Source: Oxalobacteraceae bacterium OTU3CAMAD1 (GTDB lineage: Bacteria > Pseudomonadota > Gammaproteobacteria > Burkholderiales > Burkholderiaceae_D). Taken from it: DNA of 64,000 bases. The notes below the pieces were generated by a model that was given only the letters and a program-made list of their open reading frames with translations, was not told the DNA's origin and made no database searches. Of this stretch, positions 18,349-26,943 are shown piece by piece (the first letter of the stretch is position 1; every line of letters starts with the position of its first letter). A program made the translations under genes and the position numbers. The DNA lies in assembly GCA_024123915.1 (NCBI GenBank), contig CP099650.1, positions 62,001 to 126,000 on the forward strand, in the 5' to 3' direction.

Positions 18349-19260
18349 ATGACAAGCTCCGACAAACTGAAAATAGCCATCATCGGGTCCGGCAATATCG
18401 GCACCGATCTGATGATCAAGGTGATGCGCTCCAAGCATTTGGTGTGCACGCTGTTCGCCGGGCGCAATTTCAATTCGGCCGGCATGAAGCGCGCCAGCCA
18501 GCTGGGCGTGCCCATCTCGGACCGCGGCATCGAGGCCATCCTCGCCAATCCGTCGATCTGCGACGTGGTGTTCGACGCCACCTCGGCCCAGGCCCACATC
18601 GGCCACTGGGCCGCGCTGGATAAACTGGGCAAGACCGTGATCGACATGACCCCGGCCAAGCTGGGCGAATTCTGCATCCCGGCCATCAACGCCCAGGGCA
18701 CGCTCGACGCGGGCGGCCGCAATATCAACATGATCACCTGCGGCGGCCAGTCGTCGATTCCCATCGCCGCCGCCATCGGCCAGGTGCACGCCGATATCGA
18801 ATACGTCGAAGTGGCGTCGAGCATCGCCTCGCGCTCGGCCGGCCCGGCCACGCGCGCCAACCTGGACGAATACATCGAGACCACCGAGGACGCGCTGCAG
18901 CGCTTCTCCGGCGCCCAGCGCGCCAAGGCGATCCTGATCCTGAACCCGGCCAATCCGCCGATTGACATGCAGACCACGATCTACGCCAAGATCGCCAATC
19001 CGGACCTGCCGGCGATCCGCGCCTCGGTCGAGGCCATGGTCGCCCAACTGAAGACCTATGTGCCGGGCTACGCCCTGGTGGTGCCGCCCACCGTCGAGGG
19101 CGGGCGCGTCGTCACCACCATCAAGGTGGTCGGCGCCGGCGACTACCTGCCGCAATACGCGGGCAACCTGGATATCATCAACTGCGCCGCCATCGCGATG
19201 GCGGAAATGATCGCCGCCGCCCGTCATGAAAAAAACACCGAGGAGCGCAAGCATGGCTAA
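18349..19260 (+). CDS. Acetaldehyde dehydrogenase (acylating), MhpF/DmpF family
   Basis: 303 residues from MTSSDKLKIAIIGSGNIGTD. The N-terminal NAD-binding GSGNIG, the catalytic cysteine in MITCGGQSS (C131) and the end VVTTIKVVGAGDYLPQYAGN are all family hallmarks. These enzymes interconvert acetaldehyde and acetyl-CoA and normally channel acetaldehyde to or from the class II aldolase encoded next (eight-base overlap). In catabolic operons they sit with aromatic meta-cleavage genes. None is here; the neighbours are CDP-sugar genes, so a biosynthetic use is likely. The upstream stretch in the same frame has no better start. Confidence 0.92.
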   Translation: MTSSDKLKIAIIGSGNIGTDLMIKVMRSKHLVCTLFAGRNFNSAGMKRASQLGVPISDRGIEAILANPSICDVVFDATSAQAHIGHWAALDKLGKTVIDMTPAKLGEFCIPAINAQGTLDAGGRNINMITCGGQSSIPIAAAIGQVHADIEYVEVASSIASRSAGPATRANLDEYIETTEDALQRFSGAQRAKAILILNPANPPIDMQTTIYAKIANPDLPAIRASVEAMVAQLKTYVPGYALVVPPTVEGGRVVTTIKVVGAGDYLPQYAGNLDIINCAAIAMAEMIAAARHEKNTEERKHG

Positions 19261-20278
19261 GAAAATCCTGATCAGCGATCCGACCCTGCGCGACGGCAAC
19301 CACGCCGTGCGCCACCAGTTGAGCCGCGAAGCCTTCATCGCCTACTGCCAGGCCGCCGAAGCGGCGCGCGTGCCGATCATCGAGGTTGGCCACGGCAACG
19401 GCCTGGGTGCCTCGTCGATGCTGGTCGGCGAATGCCGGCTGACCGACGACGAGATCCTGACGGTCACCCGCGAGCACCTGAAGAACACCCGCCTGGGCAT
19501 CCACGTGATCCCCGGCTTCTGCACCATCAAGAAGGATTTGTCGCGCGCCGTCGAACTGGGCGTGGACCTGTTCCGCGTCGCCTCGCACTGCACCGAGGCC
19601 GACATCACCGACCGCCACATCCACTACGTGCGCCAGGCCGGCAAGGAAGCGTGGGGCATCCTGATGATGAGCCACATGGCGACGCCGGCCACCCTGCTGG
19701 AGGAAGCCAAGAAGATGGAGTCCTACGGCGCCGAGGCGATCGTTATCATGGATTCGGCCGGGGCCTACTTCCCGGACGACGTCAAGGAACGCATCTCCAC
19801 GCTGGTCAACGGCTTGTCGATCCCGGTCGGCTTCCACGGCCATAACAACCTGGGCATGGCTGTCATCAACTCGGTCGCCGCCGTCAACGAAGGCGCCACC
19901 ATCATCGACGGCACCATCCGCGGCTTCGGCGCCGGCGCCGGCAACACCCAGCTCGAAGTGCTGGTGGCGGTGTTCGAACGCCTCGGCTTCGAGACCGGCA
20001 TCGACTTGTACAAGATCCTCGACGCGGCCGACATCGCAGAGAAGGAATTCAATCCGGTGGCGCCGTCGATTTCGCCGCTGTCGATCGTCTCCGGCCTGGC
20101 CGGCGTGTTCTCGGGCTTCGCCAAGCCGGTCGCGCAGGCGGCCAAGGACTACCAGGTCGACCCGCGCGACATCTTCTTCGGCCTGGGCAAGCGCAACGCG
20201 GTGGCCGGGCAGGAAAGCCTGATCATCGAGGTGGCGCGCGACCTCGCCGAGAAAAACGCAGCAGCTTTGAAAGGTTAA
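19253..20278 (+). CDS. 4-hydroxy-2-oxovalerate aldolase, MhpE/DmpG family
   Basis: 341 residues from MAKKILISDPTLRDGNHAVR, with a good GAGGAG site upstream and an eight-base overlap with the dehydrogenase gene. DPTLRDGNHAVRHQ and the HGHNN pair (H195/H197) give the Mn-binding site. TIIDGTIRGFGAGAGNTQLE and a C-terminal dehydrogenase-interaction region are present. The family splits or joins 4-hydroxy-2-oxoacids via pyruvate enolate. Alongside a ThDP enzyme and CDP-dideoxysugar genes it could supply or use a two- to five-carbon unit for a branched or chain-extended sugar. Enzyme family firm, substrate unknown. Confidence 0.92.
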   Translation: MAKKILISDPTLRDGNHAVRHQLSREAFIAYCQAAEAARVPIIEVGHGNGLGASSMLVGECRLTDDEILTVTREHLKNTRLGIHVIPGFCTIKKDLSRAVELGVDLFRVASHCTEADITDRHIHYVRQAGKEAWGILMMSHMATPATLLEEAKKMESYGAEAIVIMDSAGAYFPDDVKERISTLVNGLSIPVGFHGHNNLGMAVINSVAAVNEGATIIDGTIRGFGAGAGNTQLEVLVAVFERLGFETGIDLYKILDAADIAEKEFNPVAPSISPLSIVSGLAGVFSGFAKPVAQAAKDYQVDPRDIFFGLGKRNAVAGQESLIIEVARDLAEKNAAALKG

Positions 20279-20281
20279 ACC

Positions 20282-21361
20282 ATGGCCGACCCACACTTTG
20301 CCGAAATGCGCCAGGACGCCCTGGCCGCCTGCGCCGACCAGCCGGAAATCCGCGCCGCGCTGGCGCGCCAGCACATCGCCGTCACCGGCGGCACCGGCTT
20401 CCTCGGCACCTGGATCGCCGAAGTGGTCGCCGCGCTCAACGACGAATACCAGCTCGGCATCACGCTCGACCTCTACGCCCGCAACATCACGGAATGGCAG
20501 CAGCGCTATCCGCACCTGGCCGGACGGCTGGATATCCGCGCGCGCTCGCAGGACGTGCGCTCCTCGTTCGAATTCGCGCGCAGCACCAGCTACGTGATCC
20601 ACGCGGCCGGCATTCCCAACAACCGGGTGCACGCCTCCGACCCGCTGCGGGTGTTCCAGACCACCGTGTCCGGCATCGCCAACGCGCTGGAGGCGGCCTC
20701 GCAGCTCGACGGCCTGCTGCGCTTCGTCAACGTCAGCTCCTGCCTGGTGGCCGGTCCGCCGCAGCGCCCCGGCCCATTGAGCGAGAGCGACTGCTTCCCG
20801 CTGCCGGCCGGCCAGCTGCACACCGTCTACGCCGACGCCAAGCGCGCCGCCGAAATGACGGCGGCGATTTTCCGCAGCCAGTACCGCTTGCCCGTATCGA
20901 CGGTGCGCCCCTTCACGCTGACCGGCGCTTATCAAGAGCTGGACCGCCCGTGGGCGATCAACAACTTCCTGCGCGACGTGTTGACCGGCGGCGAGATCCG
21001 CATCCACGGCGACGGCAGCGCGCGCCGCAGCTACCTGTATGGCAGCGACGCCGCCTGGTGGACCTTGGCGGCGCTGGTCAAGGGCGTCGACGGCGAGGTG
21101 TATAACCTCGGCAGCGCCACCCCGGTCACCCACAATGAGCTGGTCCGCCTGATCGGCGAGCGCGTCTCGCCGCGTCCACGCGTGGCGCTCAACACCGCGC
21201 AGAAAAACCTCACCGAGCGCCAGCGCCAGGGCGACGACCTGTACCCGGACCTGAGCTTCACCGAACGCCGGCTCGGCGTGCGCGAAAGCCGCACGCTGGA
21301 GGAAACCGTCGACAAGGCCTACCGCTGGTTCGCCGAACCGCGCACCCAGCAAGGTTCCTGA
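20282..21361 (+). CDS. NAD(P)-dependent epimerase/reductase (extended SDR)
   Basis: 359 residues. A Rossmann motif VTGGTGFLGTW follows an N-terminal extension of about 35 residues. NVSSCLVAGPPQRPGPLSE and YADAKRAAE (Tyr/Lys catalytic pair) match nucleotide-sugar epimerase/reductases. It starts three bases after the aldolase stop. In the yersiniose pathway a reductase (YerF) acts on the branched product of the ThDP enzyme; this gene or its neighbour at 21366 could fill that role. Specific substrate not deducible. Confidence 0.85.
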   Translation: MADPHFAEMRQDALAACADQPEIRAALARQHIAVTGGTGFLGTWIAEVVAALNDEYQLGITLDLYARNITEWQQRYPHLAGRLDIRARSQDVRSSFEFARSTSYVIHAAGIPNNRVHASDPLRVFQTTVSGIANALEAASQLDGLLRFVNVSSCLVAGPPQRPGPLSESDCFPLPAGQLHTVYADAKRAAEMTAAIFRSQYRLPVSTVRPFTLTGAYQELDRPWAINNFLRDVLTGGEIRIHGDGSARRSYLYGSDAAWWTLAALVKGVDGEVYNLGSATPVTHNELVRLIGERVSPRPRVALNTAQKNLTERQRQGDDLYPDLSFTERRLGVRESRTLEETVDKAYRWFAEPRTQQGS

Positions 21362-21365
21362 CCGG

Positions 21366-22478
21366 ATGACAAAGCCAATGACGTCATCCCTGCCCGAAGC
21401 CAATGCTATCATCCGCGCCGACCTGGAGGCGATCGCCGCCGCCGATCTGCCGTGGGAGGACCTGCGCGGCAAGACGGTGATGGTCAGCGGCGGCGCCGGC
21501 TTCCTGGCGGCCTATGTGGTCAAGGCACTGCTGGCGGCCAGCCGCCTGCGCGGCCTGGAGCTGCGCGTCGTGTGCGTGGTGCGCCGCGCCGCCGGCGTGG
21601 CGACTCGCCTGGGCGGCTGCATCGGCGCGCCGGATTTTTCCGTGTTCGAGCATGACATAGGCCTGCCACCGCCGGCCGACTTCCCGGCCGCAGACGTGAT
21701 CATCCACGCCGCCAGCCAGGCCAGCCCCAAATTCTATGGCGTCGATCCGGTCGGCACCCTGCTGGCCAATTCCAGCGGCACCCAGTACCTGCTGGAGCAC
21801 GCGCGCCGCCACCAGGCGCGCTTCCTGTTCTTCAGCAGCGGCGAGGTGTATGGCGTGCCGCGCGAACCGCAGCGCGCCGTCGCCGAAACCGACTACGGCT
21901 ACCTCGATCCGATGAACGTGCGCGCCTGCTACGGCGAAAGCAAGCGCATGGGCGAAGCCATGTGCGTCGCGTGGGCCAAGCAATACGGCCTGCACGCCAG
22001 CGTGGTGCGGCCCTTCCACACTTATGGTCCCGGCATGGCGCTCGACGACGGCCGCGTGTTCGCCGATTTCGTCGCCGACGTCGTAGTCGGGCGCGACATC
22101 GTGCTCAATAGCGACGGCGCCGCGCTGCGGCCGTTCTGCTACATCGCCGACGCCACCATCGGCTTCCTGACGGTGCTGCTGCGCGGCGCCAGCGCCGAGG
22201 CCTACAACGTCGGCAACCCGGACGCCGAGTTGTCGATCCGCGACCTGGCCACCCTGCTGGCGGGCCTGTATCCGGAACGCGGCATCGGCACGCGCTTCAA
22301 CGTGGCGCCGGCCAGCAACGCCTACCTGGCCAGTCCGATCGCCCGCTCCTGCCCCGCGATCGAGAAGGTGGCGGCGCTGGGCTGGTCGCCGTCGACCGGC
22401 GTCGCGCAGGGCTTCCGCCGCACCATCGATTCCTTCCTGCAGTCCCAGACGCCGGCCTCCCCGCAGGCTTCCACCTAA
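21366..22478 (+). CDS. NAD(P)-dependent epimerase/dehydratase (extended SDR)
   Basis: 370 residues, ATG four bases after the preceding stop. The Rossmann segment VMVSGGAGFLAAYVVKALL, FFSSGEVYG and YGESKRMGE (catalytic Tyr/Lys) are classic for UDP/CDP/dTDP-sugar SDRs. VRPFHTYGPGM marks the substrate side. It is paralogous in fold to the gene before it, but the two differ strongly, which suggests different steps. Cytosolic, part of the sugar-nucleotide operon. Confidence 0.87.
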   Translation: MTKPMTSSLPEANAIIRADLEAIAAADLPWEDLRGKTVMVSGGAGFLAAYVVKALLAASRLRGLELRVVCVVRRAAGVATRLGGCIGAPDFSVFEHDIGLPPPADFPAADVIIHAASQASPKFYGVDPVGTLLANSSGTQYLLEHARRHQARFLFFSSGEVYGVPREPQRAVAETDYGYLDPMNVRACYGESKRMGEAMCVAWAKQYGLHASVVRPFHTYGPGMALDDGRVFADFVADVVVGRDIVLNSDGAALRPFCYIADATIGFLTVLLRGASAEAYNVGNPDAELSIRDLATLLAGLYPERGIGTRFNVAPASNAYLASPIARSCPAIEKVAALGWSPSTGVAQGFRRTIDSFLQSQTPASPQAST

Positions 22479-22503
22479 TTCAACCCTCCATCAAGAGCAC
22501 GCG

Positions 22504-23439
22504 ATGATCAAACTGAACGACACTTTGGCCCAATTCCAGGCCGGCGCCATCGACAAGCCAACCTATATCCGCACCATGTTCGAGGAGCACCACGCGGCGC
22601 TGTTCGATTACTCCGGCTATCTGGCGCAGACCAACGTCAAGAAGATCGAGATCGAGGACGGCCGCGTCATCATGACCTCGCGCGACCGTGGCGTGCGCAT
22701 CTCCTGCAGCCCGGTCGATTTCCGCATCGCGCCGGTGGAGACGCTCAACTTCTTCGACTACGAAAAAGAAGAATCGAGCATGATGGAAAACCTGGTGGCC
22801 GACGGCGACAACTTCTTCGACATCGGCGCCAACATCGGCTGGTACTCGATCAACATCGCCGCCTCGCGCCGCCGCACCAACGTGTACGCGTTCGAGCCGA
22901 TTCCGACCACCTACGCCTCGCTGACCACCAACCTGTCGCTGAACGCCTGCGCCAACGTCAAGGCGCACAACTTCGGCCTGTCCAGCCAGGCCGGTGAATT
23001 CACCTATTACTACTACCCGGAAGGCTCGGGCAACGCCTCGGCCGTCAACCTGACGGGCCGCGACGACATCGCCACCGCCCAGTGCAAGGTACGCACCTTG
23101 GACGACTTCACCGCCGAAACGGGCACCCGCGTCGACTTCATCAAGTGCGACGTCGAGGGCGCCGAGCTGCTGGTGTTCCAGGGCGGCCACGCGACCATCG
23201 CGCGCGACAAGCCGGCCGTGCTGGCCGAGATCCTGCGCAAGTGGTCCGCCAAGTTCAACTACGATCCGAACGAGATCTTCACCTTGTTCCGCAACCTGGG
23301 CTACCAGTCGTTCACGGCCCAGGGCGGGCGCCTGCTGCCGTTCGCCGCGATGGACGAGAACACCGTCGCCAACAACTTCTTCTTCCTGCATCCGGAACGC
23401 CACGCCGAACTGATACGCCGCTACGCGCAGCCGGCTTGA
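22504..23439 (+). CDS. FkbM-family SAM methyltransferase
   Basis: 311 residues. FFDIGANIGWYSINIA is the SAM-binding glycine motif, YAFEPIPTTYASL the acidic ribose loop, and VDFIKCDVEGAELLVFQGG the FkbM signature. FkbM enzymes O-methylate hydroxyls of sugars or secondary metabolites. Here it likely methylates a sugar of the glycan built by this operon. The stop is 18 bp from the next start. Confidence 0.9.
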   Translation: MIKLNDTLAQFQAGAIDKPTYIRTMFEEHHAALFDYSGYLAQTNVKKIEIEDGRVIMTSRDRGVRISCSPVDFRIAPVETLNFFDYEKEESSMMENLVADGDNFFDIGANIGWYSINIAASRRRTNVYAFEPIPTTYASLTTNLSLNACANVKAHNFGLSSQAGEFTYYYYPEGSGNASAVNLTGRDDIATAQCKVRTLDDFTAETGTRVDFIKCDVEGAELLVFQGGHATIARDKPAVLAEILRKWSAKFNYDPNEIFTLFRNLGYQSFTAQGGRLLPFAAMDENTVANNFFFLHPERHAELIRRYAQPA

Positions 23440-23457
23440 TCGAAAGGCCGCGCCCAC

Positions 23458-25023
23458 ATGGATTCTTCCAACGTCGTCCTGTCGATCTGCATTCCCACCT
23501 ACAATCGCGGCGAGATGCTGCGCCTGACCCTGGAGAGCATCGTCTGCCAGGCGGCCTTCGCCGACGGCGATGAGATCGAGCTGATCATCTCCGACAACGC
23601 CTCGGCCGACAACACCGGGGCGGTGGTGGCGGAGTTCGCCGCCGCCTTCCCCGGCAAGATCCACTACCACCGCCACCCCGAGACCATCCTGCCGGACCTC
23701 AACTTCGAGGCCGCGCTCAAGATGGGCAACGGCCAGTTCCTCAAGCTGCACAACGATAACCTGGCGGTGATCGACGGCGCGCTGGCCGAGATCGTCAAGG
23801 TGGTGCGCGCCACGGCGGCCGAGCGGCCGGTGATCACCTTCACCAACGGCAACCAGAAGGCCGGCAACGCGCTCGAGGTGATGACCAGCTTCGACCAGTT
23901 CATCAGCCGGGTGTCCTACTTTTCCACGTGGATGGGCGGCTTCGGCGTCTGGCGCGAGGAGTTCCGCGTGATGCCGGACTTCGTGCGCTATCCGGAGCTC
24001 AAGCTGATCCATGCCGATGTGCTGTTCCGGCTGCTGGCCCAGGGCAAGCGCGCCATCGTCCTGTTCGACGTGTATTTCATCGGCCAGCCTGTGGCAAAGA
24101 AGAGCGGCTACAACATCGCCGAGGTGTTCGGCCGCAATTACCTGGGACTGCTGAAGGAATACGTGAACAACGGCTTGCTGAGCCGGCTCGTGTTCGAGCA
24201 GGAGAAGAAGGTGATACTGCTGCGTCACATCATTCCCTACTACTTCGACCAGAACAACGCCTTCGACAAGACCGGCTTCTACGAGCACATGCAGGATTAC
24301 GTCGACGACGACTACTTCTACGAAGCGATCCGCGACCTGCCGCACGACGTGCCGCCGCGCGCGGCCCCGGCGCCCGCGCCCGTGCCTGCCGCGCCACCGG
24401 CCCCGCAACCGTCGTATGAAGACCAAAAACGCGCCTACTGGCGCGCGCTCAATCCGCACAACCACACCGACCTGACCCTGTCGGCCGGGCCGTTCGATTT
24501 CAGCAAGGTGACGGTGGGACGGCGCAGCTACGGTCCGCTGCGCGTGATCGCCTACGGCCATCCGGACGAAAGCCTGACCATCGGCAGCTTCGTGTCGCTG
24601 GCCGACGAGGTCACCTTCATGTTGGGCGGCAACCATCCCTACGAGGGCGTGTCCACCTTCCCGTTCCGGGTCAAGTTCTTCGGCGAGGGGCTGGAATCGA
24701 CCACCAAGGGCGCGATCGTGGTCGGCGACGATGTCTGGATCGGCATGCAGGTGTTGATCATGTCGGGCATCACCATCGGCCAGGGCGCGGTGATCGCGGC
24801 CGGCAGCGTGGTGACCAAGAATGTTGCGCCATACACCATCGTCGGCGGCAATCCGGCCAAGGTGATCAAACAGCGCTACGCGCCGGCGGTGGTGGAGAAG
24901 ATGGTGAAGCTCGATTATTCGAAGGTCACCGACGAGGCCATCGTGCGGCATCGCGAGGTGCTGTACCAACCGCTGACGGTCGACAACGTCGACGCCGTCA
25001 TCGCCAGCCTGATGGGCGGCTGA
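23458..25023 (+). CDS. GT2 glycosyltransferase fused to CatB-type left-handed beta-helix acetyltransferase
   Basis: 521 residues in two modules. Residues about 1-280 are GT2-like (VVLSICIPTYNRGEMLRLTL, LIISDNASAD); the usual DDD position reads KLHNDNLAV, so the metal motif is modified. Residues about 296-322 are a Pro/Ala linker. About 344-475 form a Vat/CatB-type hexapeptide-repeat acetyltransferase (SLADEVTFMLGGNHP with the catalytic histidine, VVGDDVWIGMQVLIM, TKNVAPYTIVGGNPAKVI). One polypeptide could add a sugar and O-acetylate it. Last gene of the run, followed by a hairpin at 25039-25064. Confidence 0.87.
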   Translation: MDSSNVVLSICIPTYNRGEMLRLTLESIVCQAAFADGDEIELIISDNASADNTGAVVAEFAAAFPGKIHYHRHPETILPDLNFEAALKMGNGQFLKLHNDNLAVIDGALAEIVKVVRATAAERPVITFTNGNQKAGNALEVMTSFDQFISRVSYFSTWMGGFGVWREEFRVMPDFVRYPELKLIHADVLFRLLAQGKRAIVLFDVYFIGQPVAKKSGYNIAEVFGRNYLGLLKEYVNNGLLSRLVFEQEKKVILLRHIIPYYFDQNNAFDKTGFYEHMQDYVDDDYFYEAIRDLPHDVPPRAAPAPAPVPAAPPAPQPSYEDQKRAYWRALNPHNHTDLTLSAGPFDFSKVTVGRRSYGPLRVIAYGHPDESLTIGSFVSLADEVTFMLGGNHPYEGVSTFPFRVKFFGEGLESTTKGAIVVGDDVWIGMQVLIMSGITIGQGAVIAAGSVVTKNVAPYTIVGGNPAKVIKQRYAPAVVEKMVKLDYSKVTDEAIVRHREVLYQPLTVDNVDAVIASLMGG

Positions 25024-25029
25024 AGATGG

Positions 25030-25064
25030 CAAAAAAAAATCCGGCCTGGGCACCCAGGTCGGAT
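25030..25064 (-). terminator. Rho-independent terminator of the SnoaL-like gene
   Basis: On the minus strand, atccgacctgggt / gcccaggccggat (one mismatch) is followed by a run of nine T. It lies 22 bp past the minus-strand stop at 25087. The hairpin also sits just downstream of the plus-strand sugar operon and may serve both directions. Confidence 0.85.
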
Positions 25065-25086
25065 CTTTGGAGCAAGCGAACCGCGC

Positions 25087-25542
25087 TTATTCTTTTTCAG
25101 GCATGCCCGACGAGTGGTGGCTGGTGATCAGCCATTCCGTACCGTACCATTTGTAGGTGTAGGTGTAGCGCGCCTTGACTTCCTTGCCATCCGCGAATTT
25201 GAAGGTGTACAGGCCGGCGTCAACCGCGCTGTTGCACTTGATCTTGATGCGGCGGCTGTTGATGGTGCCGAACGGCTTGTTCTTCAGGAAGTGCTCGAAG
25301 TAATCCTTCTTTTCTTCCACCGTCATGCGCGGCGTGTTCGACACGGTCGGCAGCAGCACGGAGTTCTCCGAGTAGTTGGCCACGACCTTGTCCGGATCGC
25401 CGGTTTGCAGCGAGGCGTTCCAACGGTCGAACAGGCCGGCGATTTCCTTTTCCGACGATGGATGGCAGGCTTCACTGCCGGCGGCATGGGTATTTCCCGC
25501 CAACATAATGCAGGCGAATGGAAGGATGGTCCAGTAGCGCAT
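25087..25542 (-). CDS. Secreted SnoaL/SgcJ-like (NTF2 fold) protein
   Basis: 151 residues starting MRYWTILPFACIMLAGNTHA, a Sec signal peptide cleaved near residue 22. The mature part (EIAGLFDRWNASLQTGDPDK, VVANYSENSVLLPT) matches the SgcJ/EcaC/CaMKII-association-like NTF2 superfamily. A longer frame upstream to 25704 lacks coding character and overlaps the next gene's end, so the signal-peptide start is preferred. Biochemical role unknown; these domains often bind small ligands or oligomerise. Minus strand, 38 bp downstream of the CzcE-like gene, so possibly co-transcribed with it. Confidence 0.75.
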   Translation of the reverse strand: MRYWTILPFACIMLAGNTHAAGSEACHPSSEKEIAGLFDRWNASLQTGDPDKVVANYSENSVLLPTVSNTPRMTVEEKKDYFEHFLKNKPFGTINSRRIKIKCNSAVDAGLYTFKFADGKEVKARYTYTYKWYGTEWLITSHHSSGMPEKE

Positions 25543-25580
25543 GTTATTCCTTAGTAGTGGATGAATCGGAGGGGTGCTGC

Positions 25581-25904
25581 TTAGCCGCCGTGGTACAGCG
25601 GGTTCGGGGAGACGTACACGCGCACGCGGTGGGTGTCGATTTCTTTCGGGGCGATCTTCGACAGCGGGAAGCTGGTGCTGGCGCGCAGGGTATCGAAATG
25701 CCATGCGAACGATTTGTCGCCGACGACGAAGTTCACGGTGTCACCCTGGTTGACGTTGACGTGCTTGGTCTTCGGCAGCACTTTGATGACGCGGGTGTTC
25801 GCGGCGGCCGTCGCGGCGGTGCCGTGGACGTTCGTTTTATTGGCCGCCATGGCGGTGATAGGCAGGCAGATTACCAGTGCCGCGAGAGTCAGAAATTTTT
25901 TCAT
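25581..25904 (-). CDS. CzcE-like periplasmic protein
   Basis: 107 residues beginning MKKFLTLAALVICLPITAMA, a clear Sec signal peptide. The mature part has VNVNQGDTVNFVVGDKSFAW, HFDT and VRVYVSPNPLYHGG, a pattern I recognise from the CzcE family of small periplasmic copper/metal-binding proteins. The CzcCBA efflux genes are 20 kb away at 45604-51233, so a link is only suggestive. An ATG four codons upstream (25916) is possible. Medium confidence in the family. Confidence 0.65.
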   Translation of the reverse strand: MKKFLTLAALVICLPITAMAANKTNVHGTAATAAANTRVIKVLPKTKHVNVNQGDTVNFVVGDKSFAWHFDTLRASTSFPLSKIAPKEIDTHRVRVYVSPNPLYHGG

Positions 25905-26243
25905 TGCGTGGTCCAAAAGGGAAGTGAGACGCCAGGAGGAGGTCTTGGCGATGGAGACGAAGTATCGAGGTTAGTTATCAACCGCACCATCAGGAAAGCT
26001 TGCTGTTAACACCAAGGAAATCCTGAAAGTGCCGTAGGCAATGCGGGCGCGGCGCGCCCGGTCCCGTCGCGCCTCCGCCCCCTCCCATTCCGCACCGGCA
26101 AATAGGGATCGCCTTACCAAAAAATCAAACTATCCCGATGGCGAGCGCAAGCGCGCTCGGGCACACTTGCGCAGCTCGCGCCATGCCCCAACGCCGAGAA
26201 TATTCGTAGCATCCGGGACACAACGACGAACCAAGGAAGTGAA
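25905..26243. other. Intergenic region between divergent CzcE-like and ompW genes
   Basis: 339 bp between a minus-strand and a plus-strand start. It must contain both promoters. No convincing -35/-10 pair, repeat or RNA was identified; short frames here have no coding support. AAGGAAG at about 26233 is the ompW ribosome site. Confidence 0.6.
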
Positions 26244-26864
26244 ATGAACAAGCCTTTAGCAGCATTGATATTCGCAACGATCGGTACCCTGAGCACCCTC
26301 GCCGGCAACGCCGTGGCACAGGAGACGCCATGGCTGGTGCGCGCGCGCGCCGTCAATCTGGACATGGCCAACAAGTCCGATGCCGTCGGCGGCGTCGGCG
26401 CGTCGGACCGCCTGACCATCAGCGACAAGACCATCGCGGAATTCGACGTCTCCTATTTCTTCACCAAGAACTGGGCGGCGGAGCTGGTGCTGACCTATCC
26501 GCAAAAGCACGACGTCATGCTCGACGGCCAGAACATCGGCACCTTCAAGCACCTGCCGCCCACCCTGCTGCTGCAGTACCACTTCGCGCTGGATTCGCCG
26601 GTCAAGCCGTATGTCGGCGCCGGCTTGAACTACACCGTGTTCTCCAAGGTCAAGCTGCTGGACGGCGGCGCCAGCCTGGAGCACGACAGCGTCGGCCTGG
26701 CGCTGCAGGCGGGTGTCGACTACGCCATCGACAAGAACTGGTCGCTCAACTTCGACATCAAGCAGGTACAGATCCGCAGCGATGTCTACGTCGGCGGCGC
26801 CAAGGCCAGCCGCGTCAAGGCCGACCCGCTGTTGCTGGGCGCGGGTGTCGGTTACCGCTTCTGA
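26244..26864 (+). CDS. ompW: OmpW-family outer membrane beta-barrel protein
   Basis: 206 residues. A signal peptide ends near residue 25 (AGNAVAQE). ETPWLVRARAVNLDMAN, SYFFTKNWAAELVLTYPQKH, TLLLQYHF, KPYVGAGLNYTVF and the terminal aromatic GVGYRF are OmpW hallmarks for an eight-stranded barrel. The AAGGAAG Shine-Dalgarno is 5 bp before the ATG. Likely a pore for small hydrophobic compounds in the outer membrane. A strong terminator follows, so it is probably monocistronic. Confidence 0.93.
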   Translation: MNKPLAALIFATIGTLSTLAGNAVAQETPWLVRARAVNLDMANKSDAVGGVGASDRLTISDKTIAEFDVSYFFTKNWAAELVLTYPQKHDVMLDGQNIGTFKHLPPTLLLQYHFALDSPVKPYVGAGLNYTVFSKVKLLDGGASLEHDSVGLALQAGVDYAIDKNWSLNFDIKQVQIRSDVYVGGAKASRVKADPLLLGAGVGYRF

Positions 26865-26884
26865 TGTAGCAGAGGGAAGTGAAA

Positions 26885-26913
26885 ACGGGCGGCGCGTGCC
26901 GCCCGTTTTTTTT
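26885..26913 (+). terminator. Rho-independent terminator of ompW
   Basis: acgggcggc / gccgcccgt nine-bp perfect stem (26885-26893, 26898-26906), four-base loop, then a run of T to 26913. Confidence 0.92.
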
Positions 26914-26943
26914 GGGGAAGGGAAAAACGGGAAAGCCCCGGCG

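Noticed and set aside
18349..20278. Aromatic-compound meta-cleavage operon
   Set aside because: Only the dehydrogenase and aldolase are present; no dioxygenase, hydratase or hydrolase. Both flanks are sugar-nucleotide genes.
26041..26247. Short frame upstream of ompW
   Set aside because: Arg/Ser-rich, no ribosome site, and it runs across the ompW start.
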